Positions 1 to 13,226 are shown, counted from the first letter of the stretch. The stretch: 64,000 nt of DNA from Nymphaea colorata (GCF_008831285.2 NC_045142.1:12662716-12726715); one strand, 5' to 3'. Program-made: numbers and translations. Notes: generated by a model not told the origin, from the sequence alone.

Positions 1-1378
1 AAAATGAATTAACTCTATGATTCTCTTGTAGATGTACTCCACCAAATTCCCTTTACCAGCAGGAATATCATTCTCCTTATTGTTTAACAACATTCTTGCT
101 ACAGGTTTCACATTTGAACCTAAATTTGACATATAAAAATCATATCATCTCCCAACAAAAACTTTCGGATTCACCAAATCTGGACTGAATGCAAGAGTCC
201 CATCACCATATTCATGAATCCTAACACATTATCGTCACAAACACCGAGCAAGAATCCCGGAAATTCAAGAACTTATGTGATGTTTAGAAGAGTTGTAGGT
301 CTGTCATCTTCAGACACATCACCAATCCACGTCAAGCGGCATCAACGTGCTAGACCTGACTAGAAAGCAAGAATTTTATTGGCAGACATAGTGAATCAAA
401 ATTTTTTGATTCTCTCTCTCTCTCTCTCTTTTTCTCTCTCTCTCCCGTTCGTTCTCAGAGAAGGCGAAGAAGGAACCAATGAACTGTCCGACAAGGAAGG
501 CAGTTAACGGTAACAATGGAAAAATATGTGGGAAAATTTCATTGAGGAGGCAATAGTTAGTGCGTAAGTCCTATTAGGAACCTCACTTTCCTTTATATCA
601 AAATCTATGACTTCGGCTCAAAGTCTCAGTATGAAATTCAAGTATTATGTTGTAAATCAAAATTTTCAACTTTATCATTTTGCTTTTCAAACTTTACTTG
701 GTAATGTCCCCGTATTATTTGGTAGGTGATGCTCATACTCAATTAAAATTTACTAACTTGCTTTGTGACATTTCATATGTATGTAATTAAACATGAAACA
801 AAAATGTTTATATATATATTTGCATTCCTTAACATGTAATGAGTCTTAATAAGCCAACTCTTGTTTGTTTGTTGGTAGGTAGGTAGCTTTGTTCATGTCC
901 AGGACAGACGATCCAAAGTAAATGACAAGATGGTAAGGATAGAAACATAAGAAGTGTTTGTTAAACATGATTGTTTAGAAAACATTCTCAAGTAATTGCT
1001 AAAAGAAAATCATATTATTTACATTTAGCTCCATACCTCCAGTTGATGTAAATTCAATTACAACGTTCATATTGAAAACCTACATTGATGCTTAAAGTAA
1101 TTTAAAATGTCATCAAAACAAAGTTCATGGAGGCATTACATTATACAACTGATCCACTTACATGAAAATCCTTGATTCACACGATTTGAATGTTTGGAAT
1201 CAACTTCAAACATGTGATATGTCTTGTAATAGCATTAGACATCTCAGTCCCTCCATGAACTTTGACCGTGACATTCATATCAGTTTGGTAGCTAGCTGTT
1301 GGTTCAAGTTCGTAGGTGCCAAACTTTTGCTATTGCTGATGCATGTTATGACCCTGAGACAAGGGAGTAGCCTTAGTT
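1..1378. other. AT-rich DNA without a recognisable gene
   Basis: No reading frame here resembles a known protein; the only ORF of more than 100 codons nearby (from 1162) is low in conserved motifs and overlaps the MITE at 1379. A TC microsatellite occupies 411-444. I see no RNA gene. Confidence 0.6.
411..444. repeat. TC microsatellite
   Basis: Mostly uninterrupted CT/TC dinucleotides with one short T-run break. It is a simple repeat with no evident gene next to it. Confidence 0.9.
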
Positions 1379-1579
1379 GGCTGTTTGGCAATGGGAACTG
1401 TAATAAACTGTTCTATGAATCTACCCTAAAGATTGGTAAGATTCATACACAACATTGTAACATAATGTTTTATGAATCAACTTTAACCTTTGGACATATT
1501 TATGGAACATTTGAATCTGCTTTGATCTTTTGGGTAGATTTGTGAAACAGTTTGTTGCTATTCCCACTGCCAAATAGCC
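1379..1579. mobile_element. MITE with long terminal inverted repeats
   Basis: The left end reads GGCTGTTTGGCAATGGGAA. The reverse complement of the right end reads GGCTATTTGGCAGTGGGAA, so about 17 of 19 positions match. The interior is partly self-complementary as well (CTATGAATCTACCC near 1420 against GGGTAGATTTGTG near 1530), giving a foldback shape. There is no coding capacity. The target-site duplication is unclear, so the superfamily (Tourist-like or hAT-like) is open. Confidence 0.6.
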
Positions 1580-1950
1580 CTTTGGGTTTCATACCACATA
1601 CGAGCAAGTAACTCTCCTAGATTGGGAGTGGTTTCCACAAGTACAACTAAAAAAAAAAACATTAGACAAATGTGTCAAAAATCAACACAACAATTCAAAC
1701 CACTTGCTATATCATAAGTAGTTTAAGAATGGTAAAAGTATCAATATGATGTCTTAAATGGCATGCAATTTCTATATGGTTGGATCTACTTCATGAAAAT
1801 AATTACAACAATCTACTTCAAGCGTGCAGCTAGTGAGAAAAGAAGGTATTGCAAAACATGTCAAGTTGAAGACCTTAGATTGAGTCCCAATTTTTAGTTG
1901 TAAAGCTTAGGGTCTTCAGGGGGACATTATTTTTATATGACTTTAATTAA

Positions 1951-2156
1951 GGGGTGTTTGATGGTTTGAAATTTTGATTCAAGGACAAAAATTCCAGAAT
2001 CATAATTCATCCTCAAACTGAAATGGAATCAACATTCCAGGTTTTAATTTCCTAATTAAGGAACAAAATATCTCGTTTGTTTAAAAATTCAAATTTCTTA
2101 AAAAATGAGCATTTTGATTCTAAAATTTCATGATTCTAGGTATAAATAAACGCCCC
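1951..2156. mobile_element. Tourist-like (PIF/Harbinger) MITE
   Basis: A 206-bp non-coding element flanked by the 3-bp direct repeat TAA (1948-1950 and 2157-2159), the target-site duplication typical of PIF/Harbinger elements. The left end is GGGGTGTTTGATGG and the reverse complement of the right end is GGGGCGTTTATTTA, an imperfect terminal inverted repeat. The interior is AT-rich with runs of imperfect self-complementarity. Confidence 0.7.
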
Positions 2157-3683
2157 TAATGTAATGAACATCATTTCAATAATCCACATGATGATTGTGG
2201 TCAGCGAGAATGTAACGTGAAACTTGTCAACTTGATGGCCTTGGATAAAGTATCAATTTCATCATTCGCAGGACTTGTGAGGCAGCGTTTTGATCACACT
2301 TCAAAACGGCATTTTGAGGCAGAACGTTGTCTTGCTTCCAAAGCAGTGTTTATAGATTGTTTGGCTAACATGAAAACCAGGTTTTCTCAAAAATGAGTTT
2401 TTTAAAAACTTGGTTTTCAAAAGGGATTGAATAATCTAATCTCCCTCAGATTATTAATAAAAAATGTGTTCTAGGTGCGCCATCCAAACATACATACCAA
2501 TTTTCAAAAACAATTACAAAACTACTTTGTCACACAACTGAAATTTTCAATCAGTTTTTTTGGTGTCATCGCAAGAAGCACCATTTTTTTTTCTCTTTCA
2601 ATTATCCTTGTACTCGAGAAAATTCCGCACAAATTGCCAAATAATATGCTAGAAGACGATTAGAACTTATAAAACACAAACCCTCTAAAATTCAATCAGC
2701 TTTTTTAAATGTAGCTGAGGCGATGTTTGGAAGCTTGCGTTCAAGTGAAGATAGAGCTTTGAGGCCTTAGTAAAACATGCGCTTGAAGTTCACGAAATTG
2801 CCAAATGCTGGAAAGATAAAAGCGTTGCTTCCAAGTAATGCCCAAAAGAGCTGCATAATAAACCAGAAGGCATTTTGTAAACATTTTACACTATTTGTCA
2901 TTCCAAAAGTTTTAGTGTTTTTTCTTCTTGATTGACCAGATATTGTCTATTTATGTATATAATAATCAATGTTGTAATTTCACACTCAGATACTCAGATA
3001 CTGGTTCGAGTGGCATGCAGCGTAAGCTCCAACCTAAGCTCTGGCGCTGCACTGAACCTAGACAACTATGGTAATAATGCCTGAAAAACAATAATTCTAA
3101 AGGCTTAAATAGAAAAATGTAATAGGCAAGCAGTCACACTTCAATAGCTCATCTTCTATCTGACGATGGCTGAGAAACACACACCAATAGCTCATCTTCT
3201 ATCTCACTCAAATTTGTTGGCATTATTGAGTGTGATTGAAATAGATGTTTATATATTTATCGGCCCCTTAGCGATATAATACAGTTGTATATTGTAGTTA
3301 TCTTTTAAAATCAATCTAAATGTTTAAATTATTTTTTAAATTAAAAACAAGAAAATAAGTCGGTATAGGCTGATGTGTATTGACCGATAATTCATACCGG
3401 TGACCAAACAGATATGATATTGATACCGACACGACAAAAATCAAGATTGGCTTCATCCGTAACTTATTCATTTCATACATAATTTTTGTATATATTTGGT
3501 ACTTGTCTGAATCACATGTATAATTCATAATCCCACTATATAGCTTGATATTACATTCTGATGAGAGCCATTTTGGTTATCACGATTTACTTAATAAAAG
3601 TTCAAGTCCCAACTGGAATTTCGGATCTGAAGGGCAGTTTGTTTTGGTTCTTATCGATCCACATGAACAGCATGTCTGTCCCA
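2157..3683. other. AT-rich DNA, no gene recognised
   Basis: Short ORFs only, none with a recognisable motif. The stretch immediately upstream of the PMT exons (3540-3680) was checked for the preceding PMT exon and nothing convincing was found. Confidence 0.5.
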
Positions 3684-4760
<1,077 letters not shown>

Positions 4761-5104
4761 ACCACTAAAGGAAATGCAGCATCAACTGCAGGGTTTACTT
4801 ATCCAGATTATACCGGAGGGTTTCTGGAAGATGAAGAAACCCTTCATTCATATTGAATTCCATCTGCGACCAAAAATTTGTCGACCTGTGTATTACCCGA
4901 TCGACTTTCCAGATGTGCCATTCTGCTGTATAGAACAACTTACGCAGTTGTATGTCAGTTTGCTTCAGCAGCATTTGCCTCTTACATATATACATTTATA
5001 GAGCGAGTCTTCAATAGGTTGTTTACTTCCATGAGGTTGGCCTTTTCATTTTTAAACTTTTTTTGCTTTTGATTGTCAGCAATTTGTTGGTCAATAAAAA
5101 GAGC

Positions 5105-5345
5105 CACTACTTTATTTTGAAGGGGGATATACCCCAAAGGGGCGGAAGCCTCTCCCTCTATGCCCAAAAGTCCAGGGCTGTTTCATGACCTAGGTAGACC
5201 GGTAGTATACCCGTCAACTAGAGTATTGCACTACTACCACTTGTAGTATAGAGGAGTAGCACCCATAGGAATCAAACTCTGATGAACGAGCTCTCATTGA
5301 CTAAGCAGCTCCACAAGCTATGCTATTCCCCTTGGGGCCTACTTT
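5105..5345 (-). mobile_element. Probable tRNA-derived SINE
   Basis: On the minus strand the sequence from about 5345 downwards contains an A-box-like stretch (GAGCTGCTTAGTC) and about 30 bases later a B-box-like AGTTTGATTCC, the internal RNA polymerase III promoter arrangement of tRNA-derived SINEs. The body then runs to about 5105. No terminal duplication could be fixed. It could be an unrelated repeat with chance boxes. Confidence 0.45.
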
Positions 5346-5365
5346 ATTTAAAAGGCAAAAACTAA

Positions 5366-5528
5366 GGCCATATTTATTTTTAATGTAGCAACATATTCAC
5401 AATATTAAAATTCTGGGTTCATCTACAGGATTTTAAATTTACAAGATAAAAAAATTTGATATTGGATCTATAAATGTCAAACCTTGTGGGCCTTAAGTAT
5501 AATAACTGAAATGCTATCAAACAGCCTC
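5366..5528. mobile_element. Possible Tourist-like MITE
   Basis: The segment is bracketed by TAA (5363-5365 and 5529-5531). The right end, reverse-complemented, begins GAGGCTGTTTGATAG, typical of plant Tourist-like elements. The left end (GGCCATATTTATT) matches only loosely, so this is a tentative call. Confidence 0.4.
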
Positions 5529-6073
5529 TAAGCAATGTAATAAAATCAAGTTTCATCTTGCATTGGGATCGAACAACATACAGCCGCTCAAAAGATTCTT
5601 TAAATAGTAAACTAACCCATATCGACCCTCATAGGCCATGGATTCTGCCCCTGCGGGCAATTAAGAGAGTCACCACACCAACTGCATATTTGAATTTTTG
5701 TATCGGCTTCACTTTCAATAACAATTGTTAAAAGAAAACGTGCTAAAAGAATACTTTCCCTTAAATTTTGATTTCAAGAAAACTTGTACTTTCCAGAACT
5801 GCCTTTTACGTGAAAGGGTGGTTTCTATTTTAAGTGAAGTTTTTTAAAATTTACATGTAAACTTAATTTTTTTTTTTTGAGGGGGAGCCAGGGTGCCTGC
5901 GGGTGGCAAGGAGAAAATGCAGTCCTAACCAAGGTAGATTTATATTGCACCAAGCAGTAGCCATCACCCAAGGTTGCGAGCACCATATGCAAAACATTGG
6001 TTGTGATTCTCCAGCTTAATATTGCAGCATGTTGCATTAGAAGAAAATAATTTAATTTTTAATTTACACATCC

Positions 6074-6098
6074 ATATATATATATATATATATATATC

Positions 6099-6132
<34 letters not shown>
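6074..6132. repeat. (TA)n(GA)n microsatellite
   Basis: A TA tract with one TC interruption passes into GA repeats. Confidence 0.9.
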
Positions 6133-6154
6133 TAGAGAGAGAAATAAGGAAGGA

Positions 6155-6870
6155 ACATTGTATAACTAACAACAAGACTCCTAACAAGAAGTTAGGAGCT
6201 TGCAGAGGAGTACAAACCATCAGAAAAAGACACAACTAAGAGAAAACACGCGCACTGAGACGAGGAACAGGTTCTAAAGACTCCAAGGAAGCCTATTTTA
6301 GAAGCCCAATGTCAACTATGTACGAAACAAAAAAATTTCTCATGAATACGAGATTAATTAGAGGGTTCCTAGAAATAAACCTATAAATTCTCAAACTCAC
6401 CATTTTTGCTTTCTTGTTCTCTCTCTTCTTCTCTGCTGCTTTGTTGTGTTGCTTGTTGCAGGTTCAAAGTCCCAAGCTAATGCTGTATTGTCCGAAACTC
6501 AATCAGAAAACTGATAGGCTGAGTCACTGGTATGGAGGCCGTACGACGCTGCCATGGAGCCAGGCCATGAGAAAGGACGAGATGGCTGCTGCCGCCACTA
6601 GCAGGCGGGAGCAAATGCATCAATACCAGCCCTCCTGCCCCGACCCTTCTCCTGCTGTGCGTTCCATTACCCAGCTTTCTCCTTCGGTCATCTGACGAAA
6701 TGCTTCTGATGGTCTTCTCTTTTGTCTGTCAAACGAGAAGCGTCTGTTAGTCTTCTTCTTCGGCCTTCACATGATGCTTCTGTGGTGGAGGAGGTAAATA
6801 GCAGATACTTTTACCAAATGCAGGAAAAGGAGCAACAATTGAAGGGCAAAAGGCACTGCCTTCCTTCCAC
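6155..6870 (-). repeat. Dispersed repeat R4, minus-oriented copy
   Basis: The reverse complement of this stretch matches 33,640-34,180. Anchors are the block encoding CTCCTAACxxxTTGTTAGGAG (6170-6200 against 34,110-34,135), the GAGAAGGGTCGG block (6640s against 33,820s) and the GTGCCTTTTGCCCTTCAATT block (6850s against 33,660s). A short further piece lies at about 8600-8710. The ORF here (6414-6695) has no recognisable domain and is probably incidental. The element type is undetermined; a solo LTR is possible. Confidence 0.65.
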
Positions 6871-7151
6871 CAAGGTATTCCAGTTCAGATATGCGTGTGT
6901 CATCATTTTGTGTTTCTCGCTCGAGAACCTTAGCCTCATCCAATGGTGGTCACCTGCATACTCCGCCCAGCACTTTAGGTTCTAGAAAAACATGGTATTC
7001 TTGGAACACAACGTTCTTACCAAACACCTTTTAAGGCAAACTTCCTTCTACTCAAATAACACTTTATTTCTTTTCATGTGAATTTTCAGAGTTAATGAGA
7101 AGAGATAGACGATGACATATTTGTCTTAATAGTTGGTTATTAACATGTGTG

Positions 7152-7152
<1 letters not shown>

Positions 7153-7194
<42 letters not shown>
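7153..7194. repeat. (TG)n(TA)n microsatellite
   Basis: GT repeats followed by AT repeats, with one AC interruption. Confidence 0.85.
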
Positions 7195-7195
<1 letters not shown>

Positions 7196-7327
7196 ACCAG
7201 TTGCTTTCACTCTTATACAACATCTTCAGGTGCATCATAATGACAACTTTAGTAGATTAATGAATAATAATAAGACATTTAGACTTTTAGGTTAGACTCG
7301 CATCAACTTTGTTGCATTTTTAGATTA

Positions 7328-8470
7328 ACAAAGGAGGATCTCTTAATATCAACTATCTAACCAACTTAAGGAATAATGATAAACACCAACTAGAAAAAGA
7401 TAGAGGAGCTATCTGGCACATGGTGTATTTATAAGCTATTTTAGCCAAGTGCAAATTGGTAATACCGAAGCAAATCACAAGTTCATAACTGACCCATGTC
7501 AAGCAATCATTGACCCGTCACATGTCCTATAGACCCTTATTCTCAAACTTTGAAGAAAAGAGTCTTCATTGCCATAAAATAGAGGCTATGTTGAATAGCA
7601 TCTTGAGGGGCTCAACATGGATCCCTTCACTGACTTGGTATAGAAGCAAAAAATTTTCTCTCTACACTGCCTGTAAATTGCACATATCACTGCTTTACTT
7701 ACTACTACCACTGTTTCTCAAACTAAAAGCTCTTCACCTAGCCTGCCATCTATCCATTTGCCATCAGGCAGTGCAGCGTAAACAACATGGACAGAACGTA
7801 GTCTGTGAACAGAGGTTTAGGAGCTGTCCTGAAGCCATTGCCACCAAAGAGAATACAGGTGAAGGAAGCCATCTGGAATAAATTCGAGGAAGCTGTTTCC
7901 AACAAAGCCAGTCATGAAGAGAAGGTTACAAGACAGAGTTCAAATTCACCATTTAAAACGTGGAAGGTTTCAGATAGTGGAGATGGGAAAGGAAGATAGG
8001 AGCAACATTGGATATTTTAGTTAGACATTCTTTTCTATAAACCTAGTCTTCTTCTATGGATTCTTGTAACTATGAAAGTTCTGGTTGTAGACCCACCAAA
8101 GAATATGAGCAACTCTTTCCTCCCAAAATTTCTTTTGCAAGTTCTTGTAGAAAGGCAGTCTTACTATAGTTTGTATAATGCTGAAATGGAACCGACGACA
8201 TAGCATAGCCCAGTGTTTTACATACTCCGAGTTGTTTTCCTCTGTAATATCTTTTCAGTTGATTGGCCGGATATGTCATTCTACTTCAGCAGAATACTTT
8301 ATATATCTTATACTCAATCATGGAGATGGAAATTGCATGAGAACAGTTCCCAGTAGTGATTGGATATTTTTTCCTAAAACTTGTGCTTAATATTAATAGC
8401 TGCAAATGTACTTTTCTCTTGGTCTTCTCTCAAGTCTCAAGTACATCTGGATCTTGCTTATCCGGCATAC
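7328..8470 (+). repeat. Repeat block X, copy 1 (plus)
   Basis: First of five copies in the window. The others are 24,386-25,450 (-), 35,100-35,845 (+), 51,840-52,860 (-) and 58,895-59,345 (+). The copies share an upstream AT-rich leader, a conserved middle (CCCTTCACTGACTTGG and the following TC-rich stretch), the X reading frame and a 3' tail. I do not recognise the sequence as a known transposon: no LTR, TIR or polymerase motif is seen. It travels with the SDR relics, which suggests it was an exon or neighbour in the ancestral duplicated locus. Confidence 0.8.
7805..7999 (+). CDS. Unrecognised small ORF X, copy 1
   Basis: A 64-residue frame beginning MNRGLGAVLKPLPPKRIQVK, followed by an AIWNKFEEAVSNKAS segment and a FKTWKVSDSGDGKGR end. 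The frame may start upstream at a codon matching the MDRTQSVNRGLG start of other copies. Versions of the same frame stay open in copies at 24,849-25,082, 52,306-52,539 and 59,152-59,376, differing mainly by substitutions. It is basic and hydrophilic, with no membrane segment or known motif. It may be the last exon of an unrecognised gene. Coding status is inferred only from frame retention. Confidence 0.4.
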   Translation: MNRGLGAVLKPLPPKRIQVKEAIWNKFEEAVSNKASHEEKVTRQSSNSPFKTWKVSDSGDGKGR

Positions 8471-9384
8471 CGGGATGGAATGTCTTGCAGCTTCATTGGG
8501 TTGGAAACGTGTGAAGAAGAATAGTCTTGTTGCCATTTGGCTGAAGGCAGAAGTGAATTGGTTACTAATTGGTTTGGCCTTGTTTGGTTGGGGAGGGGGG
8601 GGGATTTGCTCTTTTGTACTTAGGGTTTTTAGGTACTTAGTTTTGTTTGGTTGTACAGCAGTGTTTTTAGTACCTCTGTAAGCTCCTAACTTATCGATAG
8701 GAGTCATGTTACTCAGGGGCGAAGCAGGGATTTTCCTTAGGGGTGGGCCGACAGTCCAACCTTTGGATCTGGGTATGGCCAAATTGAATTCAACTCTAAA
8801 AAATACATTGTGCACTTAAAAAATTATATATATTTTAATGTAAAATATTTTTTTTTCATTTGCCAAGGTGGGGCCATGGCCTAGGCGGCCCCCCCCTGAT
8901 GTTACTAATGTTGATATACAACAATCTCTCTCTCTCTCTCTCTAGCTACAATCTTAGCATGAACTTGCAGATTGCCTATTGCTGGCACTCGTCACACACA
9001 GAAGCAAGTGGTGCATGCATCCACTACTCATCTGTAATAGCAACTTTAAACCCAAATTCAAATTGCATAGATTGAAGATGATCCGGATACAACTCACCAC
9101 AATCAGGCAACGAAAGAGTAAAATTAAGAATAAGGCATGTGCACACACACACAAACACAAAAGCCGATTCTTAAAATTAAGGGCTTAAATTCAATTGCAA
9201 CTCTGAAACATACAGGTTCATTTCCCCAGTACTTTAGATTCTAGCATAAGGATGACAATAAAACCGTGTGGAACTGCACCCTGCACATGTATAAGAATTG
9301 TGCATTTAAGGGTCGTTTGGCTGCAGGAACTGCAGGGGTGGAATTAGAATTTTTTTTTCATGGGCCATTAAATATATAATTAAC
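8471..9384. other. Non-coding stretch with repeat fragments
   Basis: Contains a fragment of repeat R4 (about 8600-8710), a short TC microsatellite (8923-8943) and a segment beginning AGGGGCGAAGCAGGGA at about 8716 that looks like a transposon end, though no matching opposite end is seen. No gene is supported. Confidence 0.5.
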
Positions 9385-11989
9385 AAATGGCTTATTTCCA
9401 TGAAGCGGAGCTTAAGGAGTGCTTGGCTGAGTGGGAAGCGTCGGGGTTTCGAGTTACGGGCTCTGTTGCCAACGTATCTTCGCGTCGGGAAAGGGAGAAA
9501 TTGATGGAGGAGGTCGCATGGGCTTTTGATGGAAAGCTCAACATCCTTGTATGTTTTTCTTCTTGTTCTCCTTGTCCTCCACTTTTTATCAAAGAACATA
9601 GCGTTGCAAATTTCTGTTTGCCTTGTCAGAACTACTTTTTATTTTCTGCTTTCTTTTGGGCCTTCCTTTTTTCACTCTGATATTTGATCGTTCACTTTCT
9701 AAATCTTCCTATTGTCATACGTGTTTTTCAACTTCTCGATTTCTTGGTTGTTTATAGTTATGCGTTCAGACAGTATCATGTTAGCTGGTGTTTATTGATC
9801 TGAGACAGCTCGAATGCATTCGATCGGTTCACCATGGATGACGGGAAATGTGAATTGAGACCATAGTCTTAATTTTCCTTGATTCTCTTTGTTTTTTAAG
9901 CATTTCCTATTTTTTCGTACTTTCGAGTTAAAATGAAAAGAAAGTCAATGGGACACGCCATGCAGCAATGGTCTTTCGACTCTTTTGTCTATAGCGTGGG
10001 TAGACATAGGAAGCATGGCAATTTCTGGAGTTCTCCAGCACTGGTAGGCATATAGCAGTTTACAGGACAAGGGTAACAAGAAGTGTGAATGAAGCAATTT
10101 GTTCTTCTTGTCCTTTTCCTGGAATGTCGCGCCATTGAAGCTCTTTGCTAGCTTTATTTAAGCTCCATAATGTGTTTGTTGTCTTCATGTGATCAAATTC
10201 GATGGGCATCAGAAACTCTGTTTCCTGTCCATGCTTTGATGTGCTGTTGTGAGTTACAAGATTTAGTTTAGATTCTAGAATATTGGAGAACCTTTTCTGT
10301 ACCAAAACTTCTAATATTCAGTTTATTTTATCTTATTTTCTTTAAGCAGGTAAACAATGTTGGGACAAATATAAGCAAGCCAACTGTGGAATATACAGCG
10401 GAGGATTTTTCATTTTTAATGTCGACCAACTTAGAATCTGCTTTCCATCTCTGCCAACTTAGAATTTGCTGGCGTTGTCGCTCTAAGTTCTGGTTCCATC
10501 TATGCGGCAAGTAAAGGTTAGTGGTTTTTCTATTCATGATTGTGATTTTTTTTTTCTTCCAAACCAAGTATTTGATGCGGTATACCATGAGCTAATTTAC
10601 ATTTTTTACATTATGCCTCAGCTGCCCTGAACCAGCTTGCAAAAATTTTTTGCTTGTAAGTGGGCAAAGGACAATATCCGTACCAACTCTGTTTCCCCTT
10701 GGTATATAGAGACATCGCTCACTGAAAATGTAAAGCTTGCTGTCTCCCTGATGTTCCATTGTTTTCTCAAAAAAAGTCGTTTGACTCGTAGCCACAAATA
10801 CACAATCTTTTTGAAAATAACATGATAGGCAACGAAAAATAAAATAAAAAAACGAAAAAAAGGAAAATCACGATATTTGAATAAAAATTATAAATCAATT
10901 TAACACGATTTTTTGCCCCTTTTTTTTCAACTTTTGTTTTGTTGTTTTGTTTCCTCTTGTTTTAGGTATTCAAGGGACCTCCTAAATGCAACATAATGTT
11001 CGTTGTTGTTTGTCATTTCTATAATTTTAAGTAGATGTGTTTGTTATGCCTTTTTATTAGGTTCTCATTTTTTGTATTTTGATCTAACATTTTGATTTTT
11101 TTATTTTTTTTAAATCTCCTAGATTTCTCTTAGATTTTCTCAAAAATTACAACTTTGCCGAGAAGTACCTAAGAAAAACCTTGCTGATACAAACCCAAGA
11201 ATGATGTTCGTGGCTATGATTTGACTATTACAGTTTAGTGTATGTAAAGCAGTTTGGTTGATGACGCCTGCTGAAATTGCAGATGTCCGTGTAATTTTTC
11301 TCTACCATGTAAATTTCGATTCTGTCTTTGTATTAAGTATCCTTCAACACCAAATGGACATACAGAGAATATTTACATTATGTTCTATTGGGCTAGTAAG
11401 CTTCTATTTGGGGCATTTCTTAGCAATATGCAAGATTATTGTGTTAGGGCTATGGAACAAATATTCAATATTCAGTTTCGTCCATCACGCTGGCTATTTG
11501 ACATGATACGTGGTTTGAAAGCTGACGATGCTACTCATGAAAGATCAAACTTATTTCCAGCCGTTTTATCAAATTTATGGGGCCAGTTTTTCTAATCTGA
11601 CTACAGTTTTCCATTATCCTAATAGGTGCATTTTCTATACAACTTTCTTGATATTCTAATAAAAGTTGATGCAAGAAACATGAAGCCATTGTTTAAGCAC
11701 ATATTTAATTCAAGGACTACCAAAAGGTCACATGTTTTTCCTTTTATGCATCCCGTTTATCTCTCCATGAATTACCAATACATTTTCTATTCTGGTTCAG
11801 TTGTTGAAAAACAAGGAGTTTACTGAAGAAGTGATCTCTCGCACTCCTTTACGACAAGTTGGAAATCCTCAGGAGGTCTCTTATTTGGTAGCATTTCTTT
11901 GCTTACCTGCTGCTTCATACATTACGGGTCAAGAAATCTGCGATGATGGAGGTATGACAGCAAATGGCTTATTTCCATGGAAGGATTAG
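9385..11989 (+). pseudogene. Tropinone-reductase-like SDR pseudogene, copy 1
   Basis: A short-chain dehydrogenase/reductase of the tropinone reductase-like family (NADPH-dependent ketone reductases of about 260-270 residues). Exon remnants: 9404-9548 ([20 protein letters not shown]... to FDGKLNIL), 10,350-10,516 ([20 protein letters not shown], then the catalytic YxxxK as SGSIYAASK), 10,622-10,729 (KWAKDNIRTNSVSPWYIETS) and 11,801-11,989 ([20 protein letters not shown] to GLFPWKD and stop). Splice borders are intact. The N-terminal TGxxxGIG cofactor-binding exon is missing. Exon 3 has lost about 20 codons before the YxxxK and shifted frame, and exon 4 has a frameshift in a T-run. The junction at 9385-9403 repeats the gene's own 3' end. 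Family is certain; the exact substrate cannot be told. It is certainly broken. Confidence 0.9.
9549..10349 (+). other. Intron 2 of SDR copy 1
   Basis: Begins GTATGT after the FDGKLNIL codons and ends TTTAAGCAG before VNNVG. It is matched base for base over most of its length by 44,432-45,236 in the second unit, so it serves as a marker of the duplication. No separate gene is seen inside. Confidence 0.7.
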
Positions 11990-12299
11990 TTACAACTTAC
12001 AACATTTTATCCTTCCATATTTGTGCTAATAAAGGTAATTTCATTAACTTAGCACTTGCATTTTTGTTTACGATGTGTAAGAATATGTGTTCCATATCTT
12101 CGCACAATGGATCTGATATGCAAGTACCATCAATATCTGTCTGGAGGAAGTCTTCATAACATTCTTGTGTTCTAGTTAAATGCATGTAAAGAATTTATAC
12201 TTCAAATCCTCTTTTGGGCTTTTGTGGATAGCCATTCATCTTGGTTAAAACATACAAAACACATTTCTAGTTGACAATTTAAGGGAGAAAACAGAAAGT

Positions 12300-12430
12300 G
12301 GATTGAAAGACTGTGTGTGGTGAGGGATTTCGAGGGGAAGGTGAGGGAAAATTTTACCATGCACGAAGAGAAAAGCTTATAAGTGGCTTCCTTGGTTTGA
12401 GAACGGAAGATGTCTTTGATGTGGTAAAAG
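12300..12430 (+). pseudogene. Unrecognised exon-like frame cut by the hAT MITE
   Basis: An open stretch reads GEGKFYHARREKLISGFLGL followed by RTEDVFDVVK up to the MITE insertion site. With one copy of the 8-bp duplication removed, the frame would continue at 13,235 for four codons and then meet TGA. Beyond the stop, codons resembling AIVRLEDKPGQLLPM follow. I do not recognise the family. The fragment has no partner in the second unit, where this region is deleted. Confidence 0.35.
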
Positions 12431-13226
12431 CTATGTCACACGGATACGGCAGAATGGTTCAAGTACCGGCGTCGACACGCCGACACGGGGATCCCGACAC
12501 GGCGATACGGCTGGATACGTTTTGGATCGGGTCTGGGTCAGACCCGATCCAAACCACTTTTATAACCGATTTTTTAACCCATTTTGTTTTACGCATTAAC
12601 ACTTACCCTCGATCGTCGACCTTCCTTTACCCTCGACGGCTTCCGCGGCAGGCTGGCAGCACAGTTCGGCAATGGCGGGCGACGGCGACGACCTCCGGCG
12701 ACTTCCGGTGGCGTCCGGCGGCAGCCGGCGACAGACAGGTAAGTGTTTCTTTTGTCTATTATTTTCGATATTAGAAGTTAGGGTTTCAACTTTTATTTGG
12801 GGATTTTTTAGATTGAGTATTTCTTGCCGATTTTGGGATGTTTTCGGTTTAGAATCATATTCTTCAATGCTATGTGTGATGTTTTATTTCACTGTTTCAT
12901 AAATTTTATGTTCATTATACGTTTTTTCCATCTTTTTTTTATGTTTAATGTATATTGGGCATTTCTTGCCGATTTGGGGATGTTTTGGTTTGAAGATTGG
13001 ACGGTTTAGAATCATATTTTTCATCTTATGTGCGATGTTTTATTTCACTGTTTCATAAATTTTATGTTCATTATACGTTTTTTCCATCTTTTTATCATTT
13101 TTATTTTTTTTGAATTTAATATTCGCCGTGTCCGCGTATCCTAAAATTTTGAAACTTGCCGTATCCCCGTACCCGTACCCGTACCCGTACCCACAGGATA
13201 CCCGTACCCGTATCCGTGTGACATAG
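12431..13226. mobile_element. hAT-type MITE (8-bp TSD)
   Basis: The left end CTATGTCACACGGATACGG and the reverse complement of the right end (CTATGTCACACGGATACGG) are the same over about 19 bp. They are flanked by the 8-bp direct repeat GGTAAAAG (12,423-12,430 and 13,227-13,234). An 8-bp duplication indicates the hAT superfamily. The 796-bp interior has a GC-rich part (about 12,640-12,740) and a CCCGTA hexamer array next to the right end, but no transposase. It interrupts a frame ending TEDVFDVVK, so it probably inserted in a former exon. Confidence 0.85.
13165..13215. repeat. CCCGTA subterminal repeat array
   Basis: Five or more near-perfect copies of the hexamer CCGTAC/CCCGTA sit just inside the right terminus of the hAT-type MITE. 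Subterminal short repeats are transposase-binding arrays in hAT elements, so this is a plausible binding region (inference). Confidence 0.6.

Noticed and set aside
6414-6985. Two coding-like ORFs
   Set aside because: They lie inside repeat R4, are not conserved in frame in the inverted copy at 33,640, and have no domain.
8711-8890. Possible transposon starting AGGGGCGAAGCAGGGA
   Set aside because: It resembles the end of some plant DNA elements, but no matching inverted end or target duplication could be found.
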